This document shows, in pieces, positions 6,256-13,784 of a DNA stretch of 19,038 nucleotides. Position 1 is the stretch's first letter, and each line of letters opens with the position of its first letter. The stretch comes from Candidatus Scybalomonas excrementavium (GTDB lineage: Bacteria > Bacillota > Clostridia > Lachnospirales > Lachnospiraceae), in assembly GCA_017694765.1 (NCBI GenBank), contig JADIML010000015.1:1-19038 (forward strand), written 5' to 3'. The translations under genes and the position numbers were made by a program. The notes below the pieces were generated by a model that worked only from the letters and a program-made list of their open reading frames with translations, did no database searches and had not been told where the DNA came from.

Positions 6256-7440
6256 TTATTTTAATTCCTGTAATCTAGAACGACCATTTTCTGGCATTTC
6301 CACTTCAAAGTTATCAGCTATCGTTGCTCCAATATCAGAGAATGTATCAGATTCTTTTAAAAGCCCTGTTTTGTTCATAGACTTTGAATAGAGAAGAAAT
6401 GGTACTTTTTCTCTCGTATGATCCGTTCCTGTATAAGTTGGATCATTTCCATGATCAGCTGTTAAAATTAATAAATCATCGTCTTTTAACTGCTCCAATA
6501 AAATACCTAGTTTTTCATCAAATTTCTCTAATTCTTTTCCATATCCAATTGGATCTCTACGATGTCCCCATAGAGCATCAAAGTCTACTAAATTAACAAA
6601 ACAAAGACCTGTAAATTCTTCCTTTACAAGATCAATTGTCTGTTCCATTCCATGTACAGAACTTGTAGAACGATTAGATTGTGTAATTCCTTCTCCATCA
6701 AAAATATCATTGATTTTACCGACAGAAATTACATCATAGCCATTATCTTGTAAAGAGTTTAAAACAGTTTTACCATATGGTTTTAATGCGTAATCATGAC
6801 GATTGCTCGTACGTTTAAATTCTCCACGCTTTCTTCCTACATATGGTCTTGCAATAACACGACCTACTTTCCACTCATCTTTCATTGTGATTTCTCTTGC
6901 AATTTCACAACAACGATACAATTCCTCTAACCCAAAGGTTTCTTCATTTCCACAGATTTGTAAAACAGAATCAGCAGACGTATAGACAATCATATTGCCA
7001 GTTGCAATTTCTTCTTCTGCTAACTCGTCTAAAATTTCTGTACCACTGGCACTTTTGTTTCCAATCACCTTATGCCCAGTTCTTTTTTCTAGCTCTTCAA
7101 TGAGTTCCTTTGGAAATCCAGTATCGGTAAATGTTTGAAATGGTGTCTCAATTTTAAGTCCCATCATTTCCCAATGACCTGTCATTGTATCTTTTCCGTT
7201 ACTAGCTTCTCTTAATTTCCCATAATAACCAATTGTATTTTCAACTGGTGGTACTTGTTTTAGAGAACAAAGATTTGAAATCCCCATTTTTTGTAAGTTT
7301 GGAATATGAAAACTTTCCATTTTTTCAGAAATATGTGCAAGTGTATTTACTCCAACATCTCCAAATTGTTCAGAATCTTCCATAGCTCCTATTCCTAATG
7401 AATCAATAACAATTGTGAAAATTCTTTTATATTTTTTCAT
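6256..7440 (-). CDS. deoB: Phosphopentomutase
   Basis: A 394-aa enzyme that interconverts ribose or deoxyribose 1-phosphate and 5-phosphate in nucleoside breakdown. The metal-binding D13 (TIVIDSLGIGAM), the phosphorylated T85 (GKDTMTGHWEMMG) and the C-terminal metal site (TADHGNDPTYTGTDHTREKVP) all match the alkaline phosphatase superfamily mutase; T85 corresponds to the known phospho-threonine of the Bacillus cereus enzyme. I chose the ATG at 7438-7440 because AGGTG lies 6 nt upstream; a GTG three codons earlier would fall within that binding site. It follows deoD by about 55 bp on the same strand and acts on the sugar phosphates that deoD releases. Confidence 0.95.
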   Translation of the reverse strand: MKKYKRIFTIVIDSLGIGAMEDSEQFGDVGVNTLAHISEKMESFHIPNLQKMGISNLCSLKQVPPVENTIGYYGKLREASNGKDTMTGHWEMMGLKIETPFQTFTDTGFPKELIEELEKRTGHKVIGNKSASGTEILDELAEEEIATGNMIVYTSADSVLQICGNEETFGLEELYRCCEIAREITMKDEWKVGRVIARPYVGRKRGEFKRTSNRHDYALKPYGKTVLNSLQDNGYDVISVGKINDIFDGEGITQSNRSTSSVHGMEQTIDLVKEEFTGLCFVNLVDFDALWGHRRDPIGYGKELEKFDEKLGILLEQLKDDDLLILTADHGNDPTYTGTDHTREKVPFLLYSKSMNKTGLLKESDTFSDIGATIADNFEVEMPENGRSRLQELK

Positions 7441-7496
7441 ATCAATCACCTAATATTTTATAGCCTTTTTATTTGGATTTCTTTTCTATCCATTCA

Positions 7497-8213
7497 CTAT
7501 TCTGTAATCGCCACTGCTGTATTTAAAGCAACTTCCATCATCTGACGGAATCCTGTTTGTCTTTCTTCTGGTGGTAAAATAATTTCTTTTAAAATATGAT
7601 CAGAAATTGTCATAATGGATAGGGCACGTTTTCCAGCTTTTGCAGCATTCATATAAAGAGCTGCTGATTCCATTTCGATAGCCAAAATTCCCATACTTGC
7701 CCATCTTAAATTCACATCTTCTTGTGCATGATAAAAGCTATCTGTTGATACAATATTTCCAACAACTGGTTTAATTCCAAGTTTTTCTGCTTCTTCCACT
7801 GCTGTCTTTAATAATGTATAGTCTGCAGTTGGCGCATATGTTCCCGGTAAATGAAACTGTTTTGCATAATTAGAGTCCGTACATGCTCCAATTCCCATAA
7901 TAATATCACGTACATTTGCTTCTTCAGAAATAGAACCTGCTGTTCCAATTCTCATAATGTTATCTACATCATACTCATGGAATAATTCATAAGAATATAG
8001 CCCCATAGAAGGCATTCCCATTCCACTTCCCATAACAGAAATACGTTTTCCTTTATAAGTCCCTGTGTAACCAAACATATTTCTTACTGTATTAAAACAA
8101 ACTGCATCTTCTAAATAGTTTTCTGCGATAAATTGTGCTCTCAATGGATCTCCTGGCATTAAAACTGTTTTCGCAATATCTCCTAACTTCGCCGCATTAT
8201 GTGGTGTTCCCAT
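7497..8213 (-). CDS. deoD: Purine-nucleoside phosphorylase (DeoD type)
   Basis: A 238-aa hexameric-type (family II) phosphorylase that splits purine (deoxy)nucleosides into base and pentose 1-phosphate. GDPLRA (phosphate binding), MGSGMGMPS, RIGTAGS, the nucleoside-binding MESAALY and the catalytic SDH (ISDHIL) are all present in family order, and the length is typical. AAGGAGGA lies 8 nt before the ATG. It is the promoter-proximal gene of the deoD-deoB pair; the pentose 1-phosphate it makes is passed to deoB. The promoter region carries a 9-bp inverted repeat (see separate entry) that may be an operator. Confidence 0.95.
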   Translation of the reverse strand: MGTPHNAAKLGDIAKTVLMPGDPLRAQFIAENYLEDAVCFNTVRNMFGYTGTYKGKRISVMGSGMGMPSMGLYSYELFHEYDVDNIMRIGTAGSISEEANVRDIIMGIGACTDSNYAKQFHLPGTYAPTADYTLLKTAVEEAEKLGIKPVVGNIVSTDSFYHAQEDVNLRWASMGILAIEMESAALYMNAAKAGKRALSIMTISDHILKEIILPPEERQTGFRQMMEVALNTAVAITE

Positions 8214-8262
8214 CTATAAATTCCTCCTTATGCTTTCAATCATGATACTTTTCCTTTTCATT

Positions 8263-8319
8263 TTAACAGATCTCTTATGCAAAACACAATCTTTTTTGCT
8301 AATTGCCTATATCTGTTAA
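8263..8319 (-). promoter_or_regulatory. deoD promoter region with a spaced 9-bp inverted repeat
   Basis: TTAACAGAT (8263-8271) and ATCTGTTAA (8311-8319) form perfect inverted arms 39 bp apart. The arm nearest the gene overlaps an extended -10 (TGTTAAAAT on the minus strand) with a weak -35 TTGTGT 18 bp upstream. The arrangement suggests a two-site operator, but no regulator gene is adjacent. The rest of the 273-bp gap to the asparaginase gene holds only that gene's promoter. Confidence 0.4.
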
Positions 8320-8422
8320 TAAAAATTTGAAAACTTCTTTTATTCTATATTTTCCCATGCTTATTATACGAAAAATCTTATGTTTTTTCAACGAAGTGTA
8401 TTGGGCCTGTTTAAAGAAATAA

Positions 8423-8451
8423 TTGCGTCTTCCCATACTTTTTCTTATAAT
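8423..8451 (+). promoter_or_regulatory. Promoter of the asparaginase gene
   Basis: TTGCGT (8423-8428) and a perfect TATAAT (8446-8451) are separated by 17 bp. The predicted leader is about 30 nt, ending in the binding site AAAGGAC. The -35 is weak. Confidence 0.55.
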
Positions 8452-8486
8452 AGAATTGATAAATTGGTTTCGAAAGGACATAAAGA

Positions 8487-9488
8487 ATGAAAAAAATATT
8501 ACTTCTTGCAACTGGTGGGACGATTGCCTCAATTCAGACAGAGCAAGGTCTTGTTCCTAGTACAACGGCAAAAGAAATCTTATCTTATATTCCAGAAGCA
8601 CGAGAAATTTGTGATTTACATGTTCAGCAAATTTTTAATGTCGATAGCACAAATATTCAACCAGAACATTGGACAGCCATTGCTCATGAAATACAAAAGG
8701 CTTATACAAAGTTTGATGCCTTTCTTGTAACTCATGGGACAGATACCATGGCTTATACTGCCTCTGCTCTTTCTTATTTAATTCAAAATTCTAGCAAACC
8801 AATTATTTTGACCGGAGCACAACGTCCAATCAGTGCTCCTATTACAGATGCCACAAAAAATTTAATGGACAGCCTTCGTTTTGCCTTGAAGCCAAATGTA
8901 AAAGGTGTTTATGTTGTATTTGATGGGAAGGCAATCGTTGGAACAAGAGCTAGAAAAATTCGTTCCAAAAGTTATAATGCTTTCGATAGTATTAATTATC
9001 CAATTGCAGCTTTTATTGATGAAAAACGAATTGTTCAATATGTAGAAACAGAAAAAGAAACTTGCACTCCTACCTTTTATAATCATTTAAACCCAAAAGT
9101 ATTCGTCTTGAAACTAATTCCCGGTATGGAGCCAGCAATTTTACAGTATATAAGCGAACACTACGATGCTATTATTATTGAAAGTTATGGTGTTGGTGGA
9201 ATTCCATTTCATGATAACCGAAACTTTTTTCAAGAACTAGAAGCTATGACGAAAAAAGGAAAAATTATTGTCATTGCAACTCAAGTTATGCTAGAAGGTA
9301 GTGATGCAGAAGTTTATGAAGTTGGATTTAAAGCCATTAATCAATATAATGTTTTACAAGCATATGATATGACAGTGGAATCTGCCTCTGTTAAACTCAT
9401 GTGGATTCTTGGGAAAACGAATGATTTTGAATCTGTAAAACAAGCATTTTATACAAAAATTAATCATGATATTCTAAACATAGAATAA
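8487..9488 (+). CDS. Asparaginase (type I, cytoplasmic)
   Basis: A 333-aa L-asparaginase converting asparagine to aspartate and ammonia. The first catalytic threonine is T12 in LLATGGTIAS; the second triad threonine/aspartate pair is T85-D86 in VTHGTDTMAYT. No signal peptide precedes the first motif, so the enzyme is cytoplasmic, matching AnsA-type rather than periplasmic AnsB-type enzymes. Length fits the family. AAAGGAC precedes the ATG. It is transcribed alone, divergent from deoD. No terminator was found before the next gene, so some read-through into the BlaI-type gene is possible. Confidence 0.92.
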   Translation: MKKILLLATGGTIASIQTEQGLVPSTTAKEILSYIPEAREICDLHVQQIFNVDSTNIQPEHWTAIAHEIQKAYTKFDAFLVTHGTDTMAYTASALSYLIQNSSKPIILTGAQRPISAPITDATKNLMDSLRFALKPNVKGVYVVFDGKAIVGTRARKIRSKSYNAFDSINYPIAAFIDEKRIVQYVETEKETCTPTFYNHLNPKVFVLKLIPGMEPAILQYISEHYDAIIIESYGVGGIPFHDNRNFFQELEAMTKKGKIIVIATQVMLEGSDAEVYEVGFKAINQYNVLQAYDMTVESASVKLMWILGKTNDFESVKQAFYTKINHDILNIE

Positions 9489-9526
9489 ATATTTTATTTT
9501 TTTAGACGATATGGTAAATATTTCCC

Positions 9527-9570
9527 TTGCAATCCTTGTATTTGTTACGTATAATAAACTTAGTATATTA
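9527..9570 (+). promoter_or_regulatory. Promoter and possible operator of the BlaI-type gene
   Basis: TTGCAA (9527-9532) and TATAAT (9550-9555) are 17 bp apart. An imperfect dyad, TTACGTATAA...TTAGTATATTAA (about 9545-9571), overlaps the -10 and could be a repressor site. It is not a clear TACA/TGTA Bla box. Confidence 0.45.
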
Positions 9571-9612
9571 AAAAACTGATAAAAAAATAGCCTGAAAGGG
9601 GAGCCATCTAGA

Positions 9613-9993
9613 ATGGGCAAATTTAATAAACTTTCTAATACAGAATACGAAATCATGGAATTATTTTGGAACGAACAAAAAGAACTAACAGGAGCGGAAA
9701 TCCGTTCTGAATACTTTCATAATGAAAAAGCAATCCAAACAGTAAACACATTTTTAAACCGTTTATTAATTAAGGGATACCTTGACATTCGCAAAGAGAG
9801 CAGACAATATATTTATCATGCTGTATGTAGCAAAAAAGAATATCATAAAAAAGTTCTTGAAGCCTCTCTCCAGAAGAATTATGGTCATTCTATGGCAAGC
9901 TTTGTGGCTTCTTATTGTGGACAAGAACAACCATCCAAAGAAACATTGGACAAAATTAATCTTTGGTTAGAAGAACTATCTTCTAATGAATAG
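9613..9993 (+). CDS. BlaI/MecI/CopY family transcriptional repressor
   Basis: A 126-aa winged-helix repressor. Residues 5-75 (LSNTEYEIMELFWNEQKELTGAEI, then TVNTFLNRLLIKGYLDIRKE) form the DNA-binding domain; the C-terminal 50 residues form the dimerisation part. Family members usually repress themselves and a beta-lactamase or metal pump. They are released when a membrane sensor protease of the BlaR1/MecR1 (M56) family cleaves them. Here no full-length sensor follows: the stop overlaps a 33-codon ORF that ends in a terminator. GGGGAG precedes the start. The targets are unknown; the gene may control itself and sites elsewhere. Confidence 0.88.
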   Translation: MGKFNKLSNTEYEIMELFWNEQKELTGAEIRSEYFHNEKAIQTVNTFLNRLLIKGYLDIRKESRQYIYHAVCSKKEYHKKVLEASLQKNYGHSMASFVASYCGQEQPSKETLDKINLWLEELSSNE

Positions 9994-10087
9994 AGATTTA
10001 CTAGTTTATCTGATGAAAATGACTCATGAAGAGGAATTTCTTATTTATATATTAAAAATATATATTAAAAAGGGGTTATCACACTAA
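9986..10087 (+). pseudogene. 33-codon ORF overlapping blaI stop, possible remnant of a BlaR1/M56 sensor
   Basis: The ATG at 9986-9988 overlaps the blaI stop by 8 nt, the translationally coupled layout normal for blaI-blaR1 pairs. The ORF reads MNRDLLVYLMKMTHEEEFLI then YILKIYIKKGLSH and stops inside the terminator stem. The 'LxxLMKM ... LL-KK-LS' pattern loosely resembles the first membrane helix region of M56 sensors, but the segment here is charged and short. It could be a truncated relic, a small coupled peptide, or chance. The comparison is from memory of the family and uncertain. Confidence 0.35.
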
Positions 10088-10112
10088 GTAATTCGTGTGA
10101 TAACCCCTTTTT
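10067..10112. terminator. Strong bidirectional terminator between blaI and the M32 peptidase gene
   Basis: A perfect 18-bp stem (10067-10084 with 10095-10112, 10-nt loop; core GGGGTTATCACAC) is bounded by A-runs on the left and T-runs on the right. It can therefore end transcription from both convergent sides. Confidence 0.92.
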
Positions 10113-10192
10113 AATTCGGATTTTTCTATTTTCTAACAATTTATATTATAACAGTTTTTCTTTCTCTTATATACTTTCTAATATGATACCTT

Positions 10193-11701
10193 CTATAAGT
10201 TTTCATATAATTTTGTATATTTTTCTTGTAGATATTTAATATAATATTCTGGATTAAATTGTTCTCCCGTCATATCTTTTAAAATTTCTTGCATATTTTT
10301 CGTCTTTCCAAAACGATGGATATGCTCATGTAGATACTTTGTAATCTCTTCTAATTTTCCTTCTCTTAAATACTGTTCCAATGGCATAACTGTTTGTAGA
10401 TGCGCATAAATTTGTGCTGCTACTGCAGTTCCAATGGCATAAGAAGGAAAATATCCAATGCTGCCTTGTGACCAATGAACATCTTGTAAAATACCTTCTG
10501 CATCGTTTGTTGGACAGATTCCTAAATATTCTTCATACTTTTGATTCCAAAGCTCTTTGATCTGATCCATTGTCATATCTTCATTCATAAATTGTTTTTC
10601 TATCTCATAGCGCACCATAATATGTAAACTATAAGTGAGTTCATCTGCTTCGATACGGATTAAAGATGGTTCTGCTTTATTAATTCCAATTAAAAATGTA
10701 TCAAGACTTACATCCTCCAATTGTTCTTTAAATTTCTCTTTTAAAACTGGGAAAAGTGGTTCCCAAAATGCACGACTTCTACCAATATTATTTTCAAAAA
10801 GTCTTGACTGACTTTCATGCATCCCCATAGAAGTACCACCACCAACTGGTGAAAATGTAAGGGTATCATCCACACCCATTTCATAAAGTCCATGACCTAT
10901 TTCATGAATGGTAGAAAAGATGGCACTTTCCATTAAATCTTCTATATATGCGGTTGTGATACGAACGTCTTTATTATGTAAATTCGTTGTAAATGGATGA
11001 GCACTTTGTGCAAGAACCCCACGATTAAAATCAAACCCAAGGTAATTTGTAAGGAATATATTAAATTCTTCTTGTTCTTTGATTGGATACAGACGAGTTG
11101 CATATTCTTTTTGAATTTTATCCTTTTTTTCTACAACCATTTGAACAAGAGGAACGATAGCTTCTTTTAATCGTGAAAAAAACTCATCCAATTGTTTTGT
11201 TGTAAATCCTTCTTCATAATCATTTAACAACTTATCATAACGGCTAGAAAATCCACCTTTTGCCTTTATAGTATAATCTGCAAATTTCTTTTTAAATCCA
11301 ATTACTTCTTCTAATGTTGGAGCAAATTGTTCAAAATCATGATTCTTTTTTGCTTTTTCCCAAATAGACTTCGAGTTTGATACTAACTCAGAATATTGCT
11401 GATATTCATCTGCTGGAATAAGCTCCATCTCTTCATAATCCTTTTTTACTTCTTTTAAAACTGCTTTTTCATAATCATCAAGATCGGTTTCGCCCTCTAA
11501 CTGTACTAATAACCTTTTTACTTTATCATTGATTAGAGCATTATAATATTCATTGGATAAAATACCAATCGCCTTAGACGTTAATCCAATTGATTCTTTT
11601 GGCGCTTGTGTGGCACTATCCCAATCGAATAATGTAAGAGCCATGAATAAACTTTGGACACGATCTAATTCTTGCTTTAACTGTTTAAATACTGGATTCA
11701 T
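10193..11701 (-). CDS. M32 family metallocarboxypeptidase
   Basis: A 502-aa zinc carboxypeptidase of the Taq/Bacillus subtilis type, largely helical. H266-E267-I268-G269-H270 is the HExxH zinc motif, and E296 in HESQSRLFEN is the third ligand. WSQGSIGYFPSYAIG near the C-terminus is the conserved family segment. It removes C-terminal residues from peptides in the cytoplasm. I chose the ATG at 11699-11701 because GAGGAG lies before it and the length is then standard; the frame is open further upstream but that part overlaps the M29 gene. It lies 16 bp after the M29 aminopeptidase stop, so the two exopeptidases form an operon that trims peptides from both ends. Confidence 0.94.
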   Translation of the reverse strand: MNPVFKQLKQELDRVQSLFMALTLFDWDSATQAPKESIGLTSKAIGILSNEYYNALINDKVKRLLVQLEGETDLDDYEKAVLKEVKKDYEEMELIPADEYQQYSELVSNSKSIWEKAKKNHDFEQFAPTLEEVIGFKKKFADYTIKAKGGFSSRYDKLLNDYEEGFTTKQLDEFFSRLKEAIVPLVQMVVEKKDKIQKEYATRLYPIKEQEEFNIFLTNYLGFDFNRGVLAQSAHPFTTNLHNKDVRITTAYIEDLMESAIFSTIHEIGHGLYEMGVDDTLTFSPVGGGTSMGMHESQSRLFENNIGRSRAFWEPLFPVLKEKFKEQLEDVSLDTFLIGINKAEPSLIRIEADELTYSLHIMVRYEIEKQFMNEDMTMDQIKELWNQKYEEYLGICPTNDAEGILQDVHWSQGSIGYFPSYAIGTAVAAQIYAHLQTVMPLEQYLREGKLEEITKYLHEHIHRFGKTKNMQEILKDMTGEQFNPEYYIKYLQEKYTKLYENL

Positions 11702-11717
11702 AATGGAACTCCTCTCT

Positions 11718-12950
11718 TTATAGTACCCAGTTCCCATTCTCAAAAATAGGAATTTCTTTTCCTTCTTTAGTGATTCCTGTAATACATAAATCAGATGTTC
11801 CGACCATAAAATCAACATGATTCATAGAATGGTTCCCACCTACTTTTGTAATTTCTTCTGCAGTCATTTTTGTTCCACCTTTTACTGTCGTTGGATAACA
11901 CTCTCCAAAGGCAAAATGACAAGAAGCATTTTCATCAAATAATGTGTTATAAAACAAAATATTCATCTGAGAAATTGGGGATTTGTATGGTACGAGAGCC
12001 ACTTCACCTAAATGTCTACTTCCTTCATCAGAATTAAGTAGACGCTCTAATGCTTCATACCCTTCTTCAGCCGTAAACTCTTCCACACGTCCATTTTTAA
12101 AAGTAAGACTAAAATTCTTAATTAATGTCCCTTCAAAGGAAAGTGGTAAAGAACTTACAACCTTACCATCTGCTACACGACAATCTGGCATTGTAAATAC
12201 TTCTTCTGTTGGCATATTAGCAACAAAAGTAACACCTTTACTATCTTCTTCTGCTCCACCTTCCCAAATATGGTTTTCTACAAGACCAACGATAAAATCT
12301 GTTCCAAGACTATTTTTGTAATGTAATTTTTCAAACTGGAGTTCATTTAACTTCTTACATTGCTCTGCTAAAGATTGATTGTGCTTTCTCCATGCTTCTA
12401 CAACATCACTTTCTCCAATACGAACTGCAAAAAATACAGCTTCCCAAAGTTTTTCTACAGCTTCCTCTTCAGAAAGTTCTGGAAATACTTTCATTGCCCA
12501 TTTTTTATTTGGCACAGCAACTACATTCCAAGGAATTTCGCTTGCCATCATTCGATTATAAAATTCTTCAAAGGCCTTATCACAAGCCTTTGCATAGGCT
12601 TTTAATTTAGCACTATCTACCCCTTTGAAAATTTCTGGATCTCCACCAGAAATTGTAATAAAACAAGCCCCTTCTCTTGCATATTTATTGCGAGATTCTG
12701 CCTGCCATTCTTGGACAGTTTCAAAGACAGAAAGATCGGCGTAATCATAAGTAAGTCTTGATACCTGTTCATCTCCCCAGTGAACAATGACTTCTTTGGC
12801 ACCTGCTTTATACCCTTCTTCTACAATCATTCTACCAAATTCATAACATTCTACTGGACAACGAAGTACAATATCTTGTCCTTCTTGAACATTCACACCA
12901 ATATTAACAATTAACTTTGCATATTCTTGTAATTTTTCTTGAAATGTCAT
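11718..12950 (-). CDS. M29 family aminopeptidase (AmpS/aminopeptidase T type)
   Basis: A 410-aa metallo-aminopeptidase. Family landmarks are the N-terminal YAKLIVNIGVNVQEGQDI, HYKNSLGTDF, the metal-site motif NMPTEEVFTMPD, CHFAFGECYP and the C-terminal NHSMNHVDFMVGT with metal-binding H and D. I place the start at the ATG at 12948-12950, which fits the family N-terminus. The GTG at 12975-12977 has its Shine-Dalgarno only 2 nt away and is unlikely. The strong AAAGGAGGA is 29 nt from the chosen ATG, separated by a perfect 7-bp hairpin that would bring the two within about 11 nt. The gene is followed by the M32 peptidase. Confidence 0.92.
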   Translation of the reverse strand: MTFQEKLQEYAKLIVNIGVNVQEGQDIVLRCPVECYEFGRMIVEEGYKAGAKEVIVHWGDEQVSRLTYDYADLSVFETVQEWQAESRNKYAREGACFITISGGDPEIFKGVDSAKLKAYAKACDKAFEEFYNRMMASEIPWNVVAVPNKKWAMKVFPELSEEEAVEKLWEAVFFAVRIGESDVVEAWRKHNQSLAEQCKKLNELQFEKLHYKNSLGTDFIVGLVENHIWEGGAEEDSKGVTFVANMPTEEVFTMPDCRVADGKVVSSLPLSFEGTLIKNFSLTFKNGRVEEFTAEEGYEALERLLNSDEGSRHLGEVALVPYKSPISQMNILFYNTLFDENASCHFAFGECYPTTVKGGTKMTAEEITKVGGNHSMNHVDFMVGTSDLCITGITKEGKEIPIFENGNWVL

Positions 12951-12960
12951 AGGCTTTCTT

Positions 12961-12978
12961 TGTGGAATTCGTTCCACA
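12961..12978 (-). promoter_or_regulatory. Hairpin between Shine-Dalgarno and start codon of the M29 gene
   Basis: On the minus strand TGTGGAA-CGAA-TTCCACA is a perfect 7-bp stem with a 4-nt loop. It begins directly after AAAGGAGGA and ends 10 nt before the ATG. Folding removes 18 nt from the spacer and restores a normal distance. Confidence 0.6.
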
Positions 12979-13079
12979 TCCTCCTTTCTTACTCTACCTT
13001 ACTTATTTGCTCTATCTTCTATCAAATAATTCATCACTTTTTTACACTACTAATTTAATTTGATTGGATATACTTTCCT

Positions 13080-13108
13080 ATTATACATAAGATGTATTTG
13101 AAATGCAA
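13080..13108 (-). promoter_or_regulatory. Promoter of the M29-M32 operon with overlapping dyad
   Basis: On the minus strand TTGCAT (13103-13108) and a perfect TATAAT (13080-13085) are 17 bp apart. ATACAT-CTT-ATGTAT (13083-13097) is a perfect inverted repeat overlapping the -10, a position suited to a repressor. The predicted leader is about 120 nt. Confidence 0.6.
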
Positions 13109-13127
13109 CCAAAATATACCCCTTTCT

Positions 13128-13307
13128 TTATATCTGTCTACGCACAATTTTATACTCATCATTATGTTGATAATACGGACACTCATAAAAAGTATTCAAC
13201 AAAAACCTTGCCATCTCATCTTCATCTAAATTTACTTCACACTCATAATATTCCAATTCTTCATTGTAACTATAATTTCCACATAACTCACAGCATGTTT
13301 TTCCCAT
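13128..13307 (-). CDS. Small DUF6472-type cysteine-rich protein
   Basis: A 59-aa acidic protein starting MGKTCCELCGNYSYNEELEY. Cysteines lie at 5, 6, 9, 23 and 43, with a CxxC pair near the N-terminus and ECPYYQ near the C-terminus, a pattern that could bind a metal. NLDEDEMARFL and DEYKIVRRQI match what I recall of the DUF6472 family, found mainly in Lachnospiraceae; its function is unknown. The start at 13305-13307 is chosen for GGAGGG 7 nt upstream; the frame is open six codons further. It has its own promoter and a leader of about 140 nt, and lies upstream of the M29-M32 unit on the same strand. Confidence 0.75.
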   Translation of the reverse strand: MGKTCCELCGNYSYNEELEYYECEVNLDEDEMARFLLNTFYECPYYQHNDEYKIVRRQI

Positions 13308-13325
13308 AGAATTCCCTCCACTCAC

Positions 13326-13452
13326 TCTATCATGAATTTGTGCTACTCCACGACTCGTTACTTTGCAACACTTCGTGCTTGCTATTCTCTGCCTAGGATG
13401 AATGAGTTCCGCTTACTCACCCTTACTAGCTATATCATTTCAATATATTCAT
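13326..13452 (-). promoter_or_regulatory. Structured leader of the DUF6472 gene
   Basis: About 120 nt between the predicted start of transcription and the gene is less AT-rich than its flanks. It contains small hairpins: GCAAGCAC-GAA-GTGTTGC (one bulge) and GGTGAGT...ACTCATTC. No open frame or known riboswitch signature was recognised. It may be a regulatory leader or a dispersed intergenic repeat. Confidence 0.3.
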
Positions 13453-13482
13453 ACTATATCAAATTTCTAACTTTATTGACAA
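13453..13482 (-). promoter_or_regulatory. Promoter of the DUF6472 gene
   Basis: On the minus strand TTGTCA (13477-13482) and TATAGT (13453-13458) are separated by 18 bp. The stretch from here to 13640 is AT-rich and no gene was seen in it. Confidence 0.55.
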
Positions 13483-13640
13483 CACATTTTCACAAATAAT
13501 GGAATAAAGTGTGCTTTGTTATTACACGCTTTTATAAAATATTAACTTTAGTTTTGCTAATTCTATACAAAATATTTTTGTTTTTATCTCTTCATTCGTA
13601 GATTTAACTTCCTGCTATCAAACAAAATAGAAATGTCAAT

Positions 13641-13669
13641 AGGATAACTCGCTTTGCGAGGAATTTCCT
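13641..13669. repeat. Compact GC-rich hairpin in an AT-rich gap
   Basis: CTCGC-TTT-GCGAG (13648-13660) is a perfect 5-bp hairpin, with outer AGGA/TCCT that may extend it. No T-tract follows on either strand, so it is not an obvious terminator. Confidence 0.4.
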
Positions 13670-13676
13670 ATAACAT

Positions 13677-13716
13677 AAAAAATGGTTACAGCATACTCTC
13701 CATATACTATAACCAT
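13677..13716 (-). terminator. Intrinsic terminator after the DUF554 gene
   Basis: A 14-bp stem (13682-13695 with 13703-13716, loop of 7) has two G-U pairs on the minus strand and is followed there by TTTTTT. It ends the MFS/M20/DUF554 run. Confidence 0.85.
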
Positions 13717-13784
13717 CTATTTTATTTGCCGAACTTCTATCTGCATTATGTTATTTAATTTTTATGGTCTATCCCTTTTTTTAT

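Noticed and set aside
8299..8532. 77-codon minus-strand ORF upstream of deoD
   Set aside because: It covers the divergent promoters and the asparaginase start; no binding site and no protein-like character.
11702..11818. N-terminal extension of the M32 peptidase by 39 codons
   Set aside because: It would overlap the M29 gene; the ATG at 11701 has a good ribosome binding site and gives standard length.
12375..12610. Three overlapping plus-strand ORFs within the M29 gene
   Set aside because: They are antisense shadows of a well-supported peptidase gene.
13476..13505. Plus-strand TTGACA suggesting a rightward promoter
   Set aside because: No acceptable -10 at 15-19 bp and no plus-strand gene follows; the same bases serve the minus-strand promoter.
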